From NCBI GenBank assembly GCA_021496925.1, contig CP053915.1:3313501-3377500 (forward strand): a stretch of DNA of 64,000 nt. Reading direction: 5' to 3'. The DNA comes from Acidovorax sp. YS12. Its GTDB lineage: Bacteria > Pseudomonadota > Gammaproteobacteria > Burkholderiales > Burkholderiaceae_C. The translations under genes were made by a program, and so were the position numbers. The notes below the pieces were generated by a model. The model saw only the letters and a list, made by a program, of their open reading frames with translations. It was not told where the DNA came from and made no database searches. Below, piece by piece: positions 50,226 through 59,128 of this stretch (positions are counted from its first letter, which is position 1; each line of letters opens with the position of its first letter).

Positions 50226-53200
50226 ATGCTTTCTGCGCCCGGCCAGCAAAGCCAGCGCCGCCGCCAGCAGCGCCAGTGCCCAGGTGGACAGGATGGGAAT
50301 GGGCTGGGCGCCGTGCGGCGCGGCCAGCAGCACGGGCAGGCCGGGGTCGGTGATGCGGCCATCGGCGGCGCCGTCGCTGTCGCCGTCGCCGCCATCGGTC
50401 AACGTCAAAGTCACCTGCGTGCGGTCGGCCGAGAAAACGGCGCCCGGCAGCGCGTACCAATGCGGCTGCGTGCAGGCTGTAGAGCCCGTGCAGCCGAGGC
50501 CTTCACGGCTGGGGCCGTATTTGAGATAGACGGCGCCTGCGGGCGCGGGCTCGGTGAACGTCACTGTGACCTGCGCCGGGCCGTTGCCGCCGTCCAGCAT
50601 CAGCGCCAGCGGGGCGTGCGCGGTGTGCGCGCCGGGCGGCAGCGGCGCGGGCAGGGTGGCGGTGAAGGCCGCGCTGGCGATCTGCCAGCCGCCATGCACT
50701 TGCACCATGCCCGTACCCGTGCCCGCGTTGGCCCAGGGCGCGCTGCACTGCTGCGCCGTGCCGCCGTGTTCACCCGCGCATTCCCAGCCGTACTGGCCGT
50801 TGGCCGACAGGACGCTGCCCGGCGTGCCCGTGGCGCACAGGTGGGTGGTGGGCACCGTGACGGCTGGGGCGTCGGCCGCCGCGCCGCAGGTGGCATCGAT
50901 GGGGTCCCGCACGAATGTGGCCGAGACGCTGCGCGCTGCGGTCACACTGGCCATCGCGCATGCGCCGCTACCCGAGCAATCGCCCGTCCATTCGGAGAAG
51001 TGGTAGCCGCCGTCCGCCGTGGCGGTGCAGTGGGCGTCTTGCCCGTGGGTGACGGGGTTGGGCGTGCAGGTCACCGTGCCGTTGCTGGCATGGGTGGTGA
51101 TGGCATAGGTGTTGAGCGCGAAGCTGGCCGACACGCTGCGCGGGCCGGTCACGTCCCACAGGGTGCATGCGCCGCTGCCCGTGCAGTCGCCCGACCAGCC
51201 GGTGAAGTGGAAGTTGTCATGCGCCGTGGCCGTGCAGGCGGCGGCTTGCCCGTGGGTGACGGGGTTGGGCGTGCAAGTCGCCGTGCCATTGGCGGTGTGG
51301 ATGGCGATGGGATAGACGTTGAGCGCAAAGCTGGCCGAGACGCTGCGCGGCCCGGTCACGTTGGTGAGCTGGCACACACCAGTGCCTGAGCAATCGCCCG
51401 ACCAGCCGGTGAAGTGGTAACCCGCGTCGGGCGTGGCGGTGCAGCTTGCGTCCTGCCCATGGTTGATGGGGTTGGGTGCGCAGGTGACCGTGCCGTTGGC
51501 GGCGACGGGGGTGATGCTGATGGGGTAGGTGTTGAGCGCAAAGGTGGCGCTCACGCTGCGCGGGCTGGTCACGTTGGTGAGCTGGCACACACCAGTGCCT
51601 GAGCAATCGCCCGACCAGCCGGTGAAGTGGTAACCCGCATCGGGCGTGGCGGTACAGCTCGCGCTTTGCCCATGGGGCACGGGGTTGGGGCTGCACGCCA
51701 CGCTGCCACCGGTGGCAGCGGGAGTGGCGATGGCGTAGGTGTTCAGAGCGAAGGTGGCCGACACGCTGCGCGGCCCGGTCACATTGGTGAGCTGGCATGA
51801 GCCCGTGCCCGAGCAATCGCCTGTCCAGCCGGTGAAGTGGTAGCCCGCATCGGGCGTGGCGGTGCAGCTTGCATCCTGCCCATGGTTGACGGGGGTGGGC
51901 GAGCAGGTGACCGTGCCGTTGGCGGCGGCGAGGGTGGCGATGGCGTGGGTGTTGGGCGTGAAGGTGGCTGAGACGGTGTGCGACGCGGTCACGTTGGTGA
52001 GCTGGCATGAGCCCGTGCCCGAGCAATCGCCCGACCAACTGGTGAAGTGGTAGCCCGCATCGGGCGTGGCGGTGCAGCTTGCGTCCTGCCCATGGGTGAC
52101 GGGGTTGGGCGAGCAGGTGACCGTGCCGTTGGCGGCGGCGGGGGTGATGCTGATGGGGTAGGTGTTGAGCGCAAAGGTGGCGCTCACGCTGCGCGGCCCG
52201 GTCACGTTATGGAGCATGCACGCAGTAGCAGTGCCTGCGCAATCGCCCGACCAACTGGTGAAGTGATGGCCTGCATCGGGTGTCGCGATGCAGATCGTGT
52301 CTTGCCCATGGGGCACGGGGTTGGACGTGCAGTACACGCTGCCGCCGGTGGCAGTGGGGGTGGCGATGGGGTAGGTGGTTTGCGCAAAGGTGGCGCTCAC
52401 GCTGCGCGGGCTGGTCACGTTGGTGAGCTGGCATGCGCCCGTGCCCGAGCAATCGCCTGCCCAGCCGGTGAAGTGGTAGCCCGTATCGGGCGTGGCGGTG
52501 CAGCTTGCATTCTGGCCGCGGGGCACAGGGTTGGGCGTGCACGCCACACTGCCGCCGGTGGTGGAGGTGGTGGCGATGGCGTAGGTAATGGGTGTCGAGT
52601 GGGCCGAGACGGTGGTCGGGCCGAAAACCAGGGGCATGCAAGCCCCCGTGCCGTTGCATGCACCGCCCCAGCCGCTGAAGGGGCGGGCGACAGGGTCGGA
52701 TACCGTGGCCGTGCAGACGGTGGTGAAGCCATAGGTCACGGGGTTGGGGGTGCATTGCGCGCTGGCGATGCCCTCATCCATATTGACTGTCACCGTGTAT
52801 TGGCGCGGCGCCTGGCAGGCAGCCGTGGTGCCGCCGTGGGTGCCTGCGCAATTCCAGCGGAAGGCATCGGACGTGGCAAATTGGTTGGTGGGCGAACCGG
52901 CGCTGCACAAGTTAGTGGGCCAGTTGAGTGAGGGCGCCGTGTCGCCGCATGCGCCGTTGGCGGGCGGCGGGGTGAAGCTGGCGCTGACGGTGCATGGCCC
53001 GGTAATGGCTGCGGTGGTGTAGGTGCTGCCCGAGAGCGCGCCCCCGCAGCCGCTGGCCTGGGCCGTGTAGCCTGGCGGAATGGTGAGCGTGAAGCTGGCC
53101 TGTTGCCCTGCGGTCACTTCGCGCCCGGGCTCAATGCCGCCGCCGCCCGTGGCCTGGGTGGTGACGAAGTGGGCACGGGGCGCAGAGCATTCCGGTGACG

Positions 53201-53882
53201 GGTTGCCGCCGTATTCGCCCTGGCACTGCCAGGCAAAGCGGTACTCCTCTCCCCAAAGACCGTTCGCCGTACCTATGCTGCACAGCGAGGCCCCCTCCGG
53301 CGCGTAGCGCAAAGGCGTGCTGCCGCTGGCGCTGCCGCAAACGCCATCCAGTTGCACAGACGCGCCGTTGACCGCCATGCCGAGGGACGTTTGGGGCTCG
53401 GCGACCCAGTTCGGGTTGTGGCTGGCACCCGAATACCAGGTCAGCCCGTCGTTGTTGACGTTCGTGATCTGAAGGCGAATCTTGCTCCAGCCCGTGCTGC
53501 GCATTACCACCCAGGCGAAGTCGCCCGCCGCAACGACGCGGTTGCCCGTGAACACGCGCCGGCCCGGGGTGGTTGCATCGGGGGTGAAGGGGGCGCAGGT
53601 ACCCATAAACGGCGTGTTGGCACTGGCGCTGGTTGCGCACACTTGCAGCTCGAAGCCGTCGAACTGGTCCAAGTCCATCGTCACCTGGTTGATGCGCAGC
53701 GACTCGGTGCCGATGGGGATGCGGTTGGCCACCCACAGGTTGGTGTTGTACTGGGACGTAAAAGTGATGAGCCACGGGTCATTGGCCGCATTCAGGTTGT
53801 CGAACACCGTGACTGCGCCAGCAGACACTGAAGCCGCCGCTGTCAGTAGTAGCGTGGCAATCCGAAGGGCAAAGGGTTTCAT
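50217..53882 (-). CDS. Large exported repeat protein with IPTL-CTERM-type tail
   Basis: A 1221-residue protein starting MKPFALRIATLLLTAAASVS (signal peptide). An N-terminal unique domain (about 25-370) is followed by nine tandem repeats of about 70 residues, eight of them close, each with CxPNPV, GQxASCTATPD, GYHFTGWSGDCSGTG and SVSATF blocks. These resemble divergent InlB-B-type (beta-grasp) repeats, each with two conserved Cys pairs. A further domain (about 1020-1190) precedes the C-terminal sorting signal IPILSTWALALLAAALALL-GRRK. It is predicted to be surface-exposed and processed by exosortase H, perhaps an adhesin. The start at 53882 is chosen to place the signal peptide first. Confidence 0.85.
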   Translation of the reverse strand: MKPFALRIATLLLTAAASVSAGAVTVFDNLNAANDPWLITFTSQYNTNLWVANRIPIGTESLRINQVTMDLDQFDGFELQVCATSASANTPFMGTCAPFTPDATTPGRRVFTGNRVVAAGDFAWVVMRSTGWSKIRLQITNVNNDGLTWYSGASHNPNWVAEPQTSLGMAVNGASVQLDGVCGSASGSTPLRYAPEGASLCSIGTANGLWGEEYRFAWQCQGEYGGNPSPECSAPRAHFVTTQATGGGGIEPGREVTAGQQASFTLTIPPGYTAQASGCGGALSGSTYTTAAITGPCTVSASFTPPPANGACGDTAPSLNWPTNLCSAGSPTNQFATSDAFRWNCAGTHGGTTAACQAPRQYTVTVNMDEGIASAQCTPNPVTYGFTTVCTATVSDPVARPFSGWGGACNGTGACMPLVFGPTTVSAHSTPITYAIATTSTTGGSVACTPNPVPRGQNASCTATPDTGYHFTGWAGDCSGTGACQLTNVTSPRSVSATFAQTTYPIATPTATGGSVYCTSNPVPHGQDTICIATPDAGHHFTSWSGDCAGTATACMLHNVTGPRSVSATFALNTYPISITPAAANGTVTCSPNPVTHGQDASCTATPDAGYHFTSWSGDCSGTGSCQLTNVTASHTVSATFTPNTHAIATLAAANGTVTCSPTPVNHGQDASCTATPDAGYHFTGWTGDCSGTGSCQLTNVTGPRSVSATFALNTYAIATPAATGGSVACSPNPVPHGQSASCTATPDAGYHFTGWSGDCSGTGVCQLTNVTSPRSVSATFALNTYPISITPVAANGTVTCAPNPINHGQDASCTATPDAGYHFTGWSGDCSGTGVCQLTNVTGPRSVSASFALNVYPIAIHTANGTATCTPNPVTHGQAAACTATAHDNFHFTGWSGDCTGSGACTLWDVTGPRSVSASFALNTYAITTHASNGTVTCTPNPVTHGQDAHCTATADGGYHFSEWTGDCSGSGACAMASVTAARSVSATFVRDPIDATCGAAADAPAVTVPTTHLCATGTPGSVLSANGQYGWECAGEHGGTAQQCSAPWANAGTGTGMVQVHGGWQIASAAFTATLPAPLPPGAHTAHAPLALMLDGGNGPAQVTVTFTEPAPAGAVYLKYGPSREGLGCTGSTACTQPHWYALPGAVFSADRTQVTLTLTDGGDGDSDGAADGRITDPGLPVLLAAPHGAQPIPILSTWALALLAAALALLAGRRKHLF
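50911..52599. repeat. Tandem ~210-bp repeats coding eight InlB-like units
   Basis: Eight units of about 210 bases, with blocks such as GGTCACGTTGGTGAGCTGGC and CCGGTGAAGTGGTAACCCGC recurring almost exactly in several units. The inner units are more alike than the outer ones, as expected from unequal recombination. A ninth, diverged unit lies at about 52600-52800. Confidence 0.85.
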
Positions 53883-53935
53883 GGGCGTGTGGTCCGGAGG
53901 GCAATACGCGATCCATCGCACCGGCGTTGCACATG

Positions 53936-53981
53936 AAAAACGCCCGTAGCGCTTTTGTATCAAGCGCTAGCAGCTATCTTT
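53936..53981. repeat. AGCGCT-core intergenic palindrome, copy 8
   Basis: GAAAAACGCCCGTAGCGCTT, then TTGTATCAAGCGCTAGCAGC and TATCTTTATGG. TAGCGCTT pairs with AAGCGCTA. It lies between the AraC-type gene and the large repeat protein gene. Confidence 0.8.
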
Positions 53982-54084
53982 ATGGAAGCCGTGCGGCACG
54001 GGGGGATGCGCACTGCCGGCCATCTTGCGGGCGCGAAGCCCTGGCGGCTTGACTGTGCGTTCGCGCAGCGCTTGACTGGGCGTT

Positions 54085-55152
54085 TCAGACGTGCAGGCTG
54101 AGCAGCCAGTCGGCGTACTCGACCGACGCGGTTGTGGAGGGCGTGGGCGGCGCCATGCCGGTGGCGCGCGCTGCCTCGGCCATGGCGCGCACGTCGCTGG
54201 GGGGGTGGCCGAATGTGCTGCGGAAGACGCGGCTGAAGTGCGCCTCGCTGGAAAAGCCCAGGCGCGTGGCCACGTCGGCCACGCGCAGGCGGCGGTAGGC
54301 CGGGTTGCTGAGGGTCTGGAATGCGCGCTGCAGCCGCCGCTGCAGCACGTAGCGCGCCACGCCGCCGAGCGGCTCGAAGAGTTGGTAGAGCCGGTGGCGC
54401 GAGATGTCAAAGGCTTGGCAGAGCGCCTCGGGCGTGAGCGGCGCGCCCAGGTGGCGCGCGATGTGGCGCTGGATGCGCCCCAACGTGACGGCCTCTATGC
54501 CACCCTGGGCCTCGGCCAGCGTGCGCTGGCTGGGGCGCAGGCAGGCTGCCAGCATGTGGGTGGTGACACGCACCACGTCGTCAGCCTGCGCCATGCCGAT
54601 GGTGGGCAGGCGCCGGTGCAGTGCTGCCAGGTGGTCGGCCAGCAGGCCGCCGAACACGCTACCCGCGCGCAGCACGCAGCCGTGCAGCCGTGCGGCGTCG
54701 GTGCCCACCACGGCGCCGAAGGCGGCGTCGCCCAGTGCGCGCGGCACGATCAGCGAGAGCACGTGCGACTTTTGCGCCACGGTGTGCTGGGTGCGCGCCA
54801 TGTCGAAGAACACCACGTCCCCAGGGGCTACGCGCAGGTCGTCGTCGCTGCCGTGCTGGCCGACGAAGCCGCCTTCGCGGTACCACTGCACGAGGTAGTG
54901 GTCCAGCCCGTCATGCGCAGCGCGGGCGCTGCTGCGCGCGAAGCGCTGGGCGCCGAAGTGCAGGTCACCCAGCAGCAATTGGCCCAGATGCGTGGCGTGC
55001 ACGCTGGCGTGAAAGCCCTCCAGCGTGTCGCGCGCCAGCGGCGCGGTGTCGAACAGCACCGAGATGCTGGCGCGCCACGCCTCAAAGCGGTTGGCGCCGC
55101 CAGGCCCGGCGGTGGCGAAGAAGGTGGCTGGCAGCGGTTCGGCAGGTGCCAT
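54085..55152 (-). CDS. AraC-family transcriptional regulator
   Basis: A 355-residue regulator. The N-terminal half is an AraC-binding-like (AraC_binding_2) domain (GLDHYLVQWYREGGFVGQHG; GDVVFFDMARTQHTV). The C-terminal HTH_18 domain (about 235-335) has both HTH motifs (LTPEALCQAFDISRHRLYQL and LRVADVATRLGFSSEAHFSR VFRSTFGHPP, given in parts). It is a cytoplasmic DNA-binding protein with an unknown effector. It lies between the surface-protein cluster and a secreted-protein group, and targets cannot be told. No receptor or kinase gene is adjacent. Confidence 0.88.
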   Translation of the reverse strand: MAPAEPLPATFFATAGPGGANRFEAWRASISVLFDTAPLARDTLEGFHASVHATHLGQLLLGDLHFGAQRFARSSARAAHDGLDHYLVQWYREGGFVGQHGSDDDLRVAPGDVVFFDMARTQHTVAQKSHVLSLIVPRALGDAAFGAVVGTDAARLHGCVLRAGSVFGGLLADHLAALHRRLPTIGMAQADDVVRVTTHMLAACLRPSQRTLAEAQGGIEAVTLGRIQRHIARHLGAPLTPEALCQAFDISRHRLYQLFEPLGGVARYVLQRRLQRAFQTLSNPAYRRLRVADVATRLGFSSEAHFSRVFRSTFGHPPSDVRAMAEAARATGMAPPTPSTTASVEYADWLLSLHV

Positions 55153-55161
55153 GGCAGGGGC

Positions 55162-55704
55162 TCAGTACCCCTGGCGCAGGCGCCATTCGGCCCGGTCGAG
55201 GTCGTCGCGGGCGTTGCGCAGGCGCCAGTCCATGTCACGCAATTGCTCGCGCAGGCGCTTGCGCTGGTTGTCGTCCTTGGTGTTGTCCAGCTCGCGCTGC
55301 TTGTTGCCCTGCTCGGTTTGCAGGCGGCGCAGGGTCTGCTCGGCGTCCCAGGCGGTGCGGCCGTCGCGGTAGCGCGCCAGGAAGCCCATTTCCAGCTCGG
55401 GCGGGCAGGAGTTGTGGTAAGTCTTGCCGTCGCGGCCCCAGCGCACGCCGTTGGCGGGGGTGCAGAACTGGCCGATGCCCTGGTTCCAGCCCTCCCAGTA
55501 CATCGATTCGGAAGGCCGCACGCCGGCCTCGGCGCAGGCCTCGCGGATATCGCCCAGGTGCGTGCGCGGCTGGCCGGCCAGTGCGTCGCGGTAGCCCTGG
55601 TCGCGCCAGTTGGCCGTGCGGCATTCCTCGGCGCTCATGGTGGCGCAGCCCGCCAGCACGAGCGCGGCGGCCAGGGGAGCGAGGCGGGTGAGGGTGCGGC
55701 GCAT
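55162..55704 (-). CDS. DUF2799-type lipoprotein
   Basis: A 180-residue protein with a lipobox (LVLAGC, Cys about 20) and the DUF2799 pattern (ECRTANWRDQGYRDALAGQP; CAEAGVRPSESMYWEGWNQG; FCTPANGVRWGRDGKTYHNS). The C-terminal 65 residues are strongly charged and helical (LRRLQTEQGNKQRELDNTKD, RLREQLRDMDWRLRNARDDL), likely a coiled coil. It is predicted to be a periplasmic-facing outer-membrane lipoprotein of unknown role. The start MRRTLTRLAPL is chosen to put the lipobox in place. Confidence 0.85.
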   Translation of the reverse strand: MRRTLTRLAPLAAALVLAGCATMSAEECRTANWRDQGYRDALAGQPRTHLGDIREACAEAGVRPSESMYWEGWNQGIGQFCTPANGVRWGRDGKTYHNSCPPELEMGFLARYRDGRTAWDAEQTLRRLQTEQGNKQRELDNTKDDNQRKRLREQLRDMDWRLRNARDDLDRAEWRLRQGY

Positions 55705-55730
55705 GGTGGTGTTTCCTTGGTCAAACGGGG

Positions 55731-56057
55731 TCAAAAGCTGGAGAGTTCGAGGATTTCCTGCCCCATCAGCAGGCATTGGCCGGGGCTGGCCGCGTAGAGC
55801 ATGCGCATGCGGTAGTTGGCTTTGTAGACGTGGCCGATGACTTCGAGCACGTGCAGCTTCTGCGCCTTGTTGGCGGGGTTGGCCAGCGGCGGCAGGGCCC
55901 TGGCCTGCGGCTCGACGGCGGCGCGGTCGTCGCCTTCGCTGTGCCAGGCGAGCAGTTTCTGCGCCTGGGCCAGGGCCTCCTTGGCGCAGGGGGGCTCGGC
56001 GGCCAGGCTGGTGCCGGAGGCGCCGAGCAGGACGAGGGCTGCAAGGGTGGTTTTCAT
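55731..56057 (-). CDS. Small periplasmic hypothetical protein
   Basis: A 108-residue protein I do not recognise. It has a signal peptide (MKTTLAALVLLGASGTSLAA) and a helical mature part with two Cys (PPCAKEALAQAQKLLAWHSE; SPGQCLLMGQEILELSSF). It lies 14 bases after the serine protease gene on the same strand and 26 bases before the DUF2799 lipoprotein gene, so these three may be cotranscribed. A role linked to the protease is possible but unsupported. Confidence 0.75.
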   Translation of the reverse strand: MKTTLAALVLLGASGTSLAAEPPCAKEALAQAQKLLAWHSEGDDRAAVEPQARALPPLANPANKAQKLHVLEVIGHVYKANYRMRMLYAASPGQCLLMGQEILELSSF

Positions 56058-56071
56058 GGGGTGGCGGCGGT

Positions 56072-57532
56072 TCAGGGGTTGAGCCATTTGGACAGCGCGT
56101 TGCGGTACGACACGTCGAAGCGGCCGTAGTCGTCCGTGCCCTGGGGGTTGTCGCAGCTCGACGAGCCGCGGAACAGCTGGCCGACCACGTAGCGCTTGCC
56201 CTGCAGCGTCAGGAATGCGGCGGAGCCGCTGCTGCCTTGTTCGACCACGCCCTGCTGCCACGACAGGCGGATGAAGTTGGCGTCGGTGGTGCTGCCGGTC
56301 TGGCACAGCTCGCCGCCGTTGGGGCAGTTCTGGTAGCTGCCGAGCGTGCCCAGGCTGATCTTTTGCCGGTCGCCTGCGGGGTGGTGCACGGCCACGAGCG
56401 GCGTGCCGGTGGCCGCCGGCGTGCCGAAGTACGAGCCTGCATAGACCGCGCCCGCGGGCGGTGCGTCGTTCAGGCGCAGCAGGCTCACGTCGGTATTGGC
56501 GTTCGCGCTCAGCAGCGTGGCGCCGCCGGTCAGTTGCCGGGTGGCGGGGTTGGTGTTCGGCGTGCCGCAGGCGCTGGCGCGGTAGAACCAGTCGGTGACG
56601 AGCGAGGAGGCCTCGGACTGGGTGGAGATGCAGTGGTTGGCGGTCAGGAAGTGGGGCGTGCCGGAGCTGCGCGCGTCGTTCAGCAGCGTGCCGGTGCACC
56701 AGTAGGATTTGCCATTGCTGCGTGTGTACGACATGCGTGCCACGGCGCGGCTCTGGTCGAGGTATTCAGGGGTGCAGATGGCATCGCGGTTGCAGGCACC
56801 CGCGTCGCCGGCTGCCTTGGTGGTGGAGGCCGCGGCGCTCTCCCAGTGCGCGGGGGCGATGGTGTAGTGCGACAGGCGCGGCACGGCGACCTGCACGGCG
56901 GCGGGGCTGGCACCTGCGGGGATTTCTATTTCCAGCGTCGTCTCGGGCGCGGCGAAGTCGGGGCTCCACCAAGTGTGCGCCTCGGCATCGCTGGCGCCGC
57001 CTTCGGCGTTGCGCTGGGCCATGGCCTGGAGCTGGGCGGCGCTGATTTGCGCTGCCGCGCCGTCCGTGCCGTAGCTGCGCAGCACGGCGCCTGCGGGCAG
57101 GGCCTGCACCCACACGCCCAGGCGCACGCCGTAGGCGCCGGGCGAGACGAAGCGCAACGCGGCCACTTGCGTGCCCTGCGCCGTGGGCTGCCACTGCAGC
57201 AGCGCGGCGGTGGCGCTGGCGCTGGCGGTGGCGGCCACGTCGCGCGGCTGGCCGACTTGCAGGGGCTGGCCGCTCTTTGGCGCGGCGGGCGCGCTCTTTG
57301 GCGCGGCGAAGGGCGGCAGCGCCACGGTGCGCGCGCTCTGGGCCACGGGCTGGACGCTGGCGGGGTCGGTGGTGGCCGCGGCCTTGCCGGCGCTGGGGTC
57401 GTAGGGCTCGATCCGGTCGAGCGTGCCCGGCGGCGTTGGCGTGGGGCTGTCGGAGGAGCCGCCGCCGCAGGCAGCAAGGATCAACGGCAGGCAAGCGCCG
57501 CCAAGAATGCGGGCGGCAGTGGAAGAGCGCAT
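56072..57532 (-). CDS. Secreted S1-type (trypsin-like) serine protease, lipoprotein-type signal
   Basis: A 486-residue protein with a lipobox (LILAACGGG, Cys about 22), a Pro/Ala-rich N-terminal region (25-250) and a C-terminal chymotrypsin-fold domain. Catalytic residues are visible: His in HFLTANHCIS, Asp in ANTDVSLLRL and Ser in QGSSGSAAFL. Paired Cys (CNRDAICTPEY; WCTGTLL; SACGTPN; NCPNGGELCQ; SCDNPQG) suggest disulfides. The AVHHPAGDRQKIS segment recalls lysyl-endopeptidase-type bacterial S1 proteases (Achromobacter protease I). Specificity is uncertain. The start at 57532 is chosen for the lipoprotein signal. Confidence 0.85.
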   Translation of the reverse strand: MRSSTAARILGGACLPLILAACGGGSSDSPTPTPPGTLDRIEPYDPSAGKAAATTDPASVQPVAQSARTVALPPFAAPKSAPAAPKSGQPLQVGQPRDVAATASASATAALLQWQPTAQGTQVAALRFVSPGAYGVRLGVWVQALPAGAVLRSYGTDGAAAQISAAQLQAMAQRNAEGGASDAEAHTWWSPDFAAPETTLEIEIPAGASPAAVQVAVPRLSHYTIAPAHWESAAASTTKAAGDAGACNRDAICTPEYLDQSRAVARMSYTRSNGKSYWCTGTLLNDARSSGTPHFLTANHCISTQSEASSLVTDWFYRASACGTPNTNPATRQLTGGATLLSANANTDVSLLRLNDAPPAGAVYAGSYFGTPAATGTPLVAVHHPAGDRQKISLGTLGSYQNCPNGGELCQTGSTTDANFIRLSWQQGVVEQGSSGSAAFLTLQGKRYVVGQLFRGSSSCDNPQGTDDYGRFDVSYRNALSKWLNP

Positions 57533-57737
57533 GGGGAATGCCTTTCGTGCAACAAGGTAGTGAGCGCTGCGATTGTCCGGAAGGCGTGGGGAAAGGCGCA
57601 AGTTCTAAATGGCCGCTCGCACCTCGGCCGTGTCGGTACACGGCAAGGGTAGAGGCGACCCCCTCCCCCGCGAATCTGAGCAAATCTGAGCACGCAGAAA
57701 AAAGGATTTGGAGCCAAATCGGCCCCAAACCCTTGCT

Positions 57738-57766
57738 GAGCGAGCGCTGGCAGCTATGGTTTTTGG
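57738..57766. repeat. AGCGCT-family repeat, half copy 9
   Basis: GAGCGAGCGCTGGCAGCTAT, then GGTTTTTGG, abuts the uspA stop. Only the right half of the element is kept. The gap 57533-57766 also has a perfect 10-base tandem duplication, AATCTGAGCA twice at 57673-57692. Confidence 0.6.
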
Positions 57767-58189
57767 TTAGCGCACCAGCAGCACCGGCACCTGGCAGCTC
57801 GCCAGCACCTGCGTGCTGACGGAGCCCATCACCAGCTTGCCCAGCGCGCCGTGGCCCTGGGTGCCCATCATGATGAGGTCGAACCCGCCGGCCTCGGCCA
57901 CCTTGGCGATGGTCTCGCCCGCCGGGCCCACCTTCACCAGGGTGGTGAAGTGGATGTCGTGGCGCTTGAGGTACTTGTCCACGGGGCCGAGCACCTTCTC
58001 GCCCTGCTCGGCGTAGTACTGGTCCACCACGGCCTTGCCCAGCGCGGCGCGCGCGCGCGGGGGCAGCGGGGTCTGCACGGTCAGCGCGGTGTATTCGTGC
58101 GTGCCGGCCATGAGCTCCTCGTGCGTGGTCAGGTAGGCCAGCATCTTCTTGGTGTAGGGGCTGCCGTCGATGGCGAGCAGGATCTTCAT
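57767..58189 (-). CDS. Universal stress protein (UspA family)
   Basis: A 140-residue single-domain Usp: MKILLAIDGSPYTKKMLAYL at the start and the ATP-binding motif GTQGHGALGKLVMGSVSTQV near the C terminus, ending VPVLLVR. It is probably an ATP-binding cytoplasmic stress protein. The start at 58189 is the standard Usp N terminus. It follows the metallophosphatase gene by 26 bases and is likely cotranscribed with it. Confidence 0.93.
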   Translation of the reverse strand: MKILLAIDGSPYTKKMLAYLTTHEELMAGTHEYTALTVQTPLPPRARAALGKAVVDQYYAEQGEKVLGPVDKYLKRHDIHFTTLVKVGPAGETIAKVAEAGGFDLIMMGTQGHGALGKLVMGSVSTQVLASCQVPVLLVR

Positions 58190-58215
58190 GGCGGATCTCC
58201 TCAGTTGCGATGCGG

Positions 58216-59088
58216 CTATGTTAGCGGGGCCGCGTCCAGCGCCACCGTTTCCTCGGGCATGAAGCGCGCCTGCTCGCCCTTGCGCGCGTAGCCCAGCGGG
58301 TTGGCCACGACATGGCAGCGCCAGGGCGTGCCGTCGGCATGCCGGCCCTGCGCCACGTAGTCGCTGGGCGCGTGCAGGTGGCCGTGCAGCCACAGCCGGG
58401 CGTGGGGCAGCAGCTCGTCGAGCGCGTTGCAGAAGCCCGCCGTGCCGGGCACCAGGCCGTAGCGCGGGTCGGCGCTCTGCAGGCTGGGCGCGAAATGCGT
58501 CACCACCACCGTGGGGCCGTCGAAGGGCGCTGCCAGCGCCGCGCGCAGCCACGCCTGGCACGTCAGCGCCTGGGCGCGCATGGGCTCGGCCAGGAAGGGG
58601 GCGCCGCCGCGTGTGCCGCCGGTCTTGCGCAGGTAGTAGTTGGCCGCGCGGTAGGCCTTCTCGCGCTGCGCGTGCAGCCGCGTGGCGTCGGTGCAGCCGG
58701 CATGCACGGCCAGCGCGTCGAAGTCGGTCCACAGCGTGGTGCCGACGAAGCGCACGCCACCGAGCTCCACGCTTTCGCGCTCCAGCCAGACCAGGCCCAG
58801 GCGTTCGCAGGTGGCGCGCAGGCGCGCGTGCGCGGCGTCGAAGTCCTGCGCGTCGTACTCGTGGTTGCCGGGCACGAACAGCACCGGCACGGGCCAGCCC
58901 GCGCCGCCCTGCGCGCGCGGCAGCGGGGAAAAGCGCGCCAGCCCGAAGTCCTCGTCGGCCAGCAGCGAGCCCGCCTGGTACGAGCCGATGTCGCCCGCCA
59001 GCACCAGCACGTCGGCGCCTGGCGCATGGCGCGGCTGGAACTGCGGGTGGACTTCGAGGTGCAGGTCGGACAGGAGCTGGATCTTCAT
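58216..59088 (-). CDS. Calcineurin-like metallophosphoesterase
   Basis: A 290-residue metallophosphoesterase with the metal-binding motifs in order: SDLHLE (residues 7-12), LVLAGDIGSY, VPGNHEYD, VVVTHFAPS and LHGHLHAPSDY. The two-metal active site looks complete. The substrate is unknown; related proteins act on cyclic nucleotides, nucleic acids or phosphoproteins. The start at 59088 (MKIQLLSDLHLE) is the family N terminus, and the longer frame would translate the upstream terminator and repeat. Confidence 0.9.
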   Translation of the reverse strand: MKIQLLSDLHLEVHPQFQPRHAPGADVLVLAGDIGSYQAGSLLADEDFGLARFSPLPRAQGGAGWPVPVLFVPGNHEYDAQDFDAAHARLRATCERLGLVWLERESVELGGVRFVGTTLWTDFDALAVHAGCTDATRLHAQREKAYRAANYYLRKTGGTRGGAPFLAEPMRAQALTCQAWLRAALAAPFDGPTVVVTHFAPSLQSADPRYGLVPGTAGFCNALDELLPHARLWLHGHLHAPSDYVAQGRHADGTPWRCHVVANPLGYARKGEQARFMPEETVALDAAPLT

Positions 59089-59103
59089 GGCCCCGACTAT
59101 AAA

Positions 59104-59124
59104 GAAAAACCGCCCGAAGGCGGC
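59104..59124 (-). terminator. Rho-independent terminator between pckG and the metallophosphatase gene
   Basis: On the minus strand the sequence reads GCCGCCTTCGGGCGGTTTTT: a CCGCC / GGCGG stem with a stable TTCG tetraloop and a T run. It should end transcription coming from pckG before the metallophosphatase gene. Confidence 0.82.
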
Positions 59125-59128
59125 TTGC

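Noticed and set aside
50911..52599. ~210-bp repeats that might be a CRISPR or minisatellite array
   Set aside because: They stay in one open frame and encode a conserved Cys-containing protein repeat.
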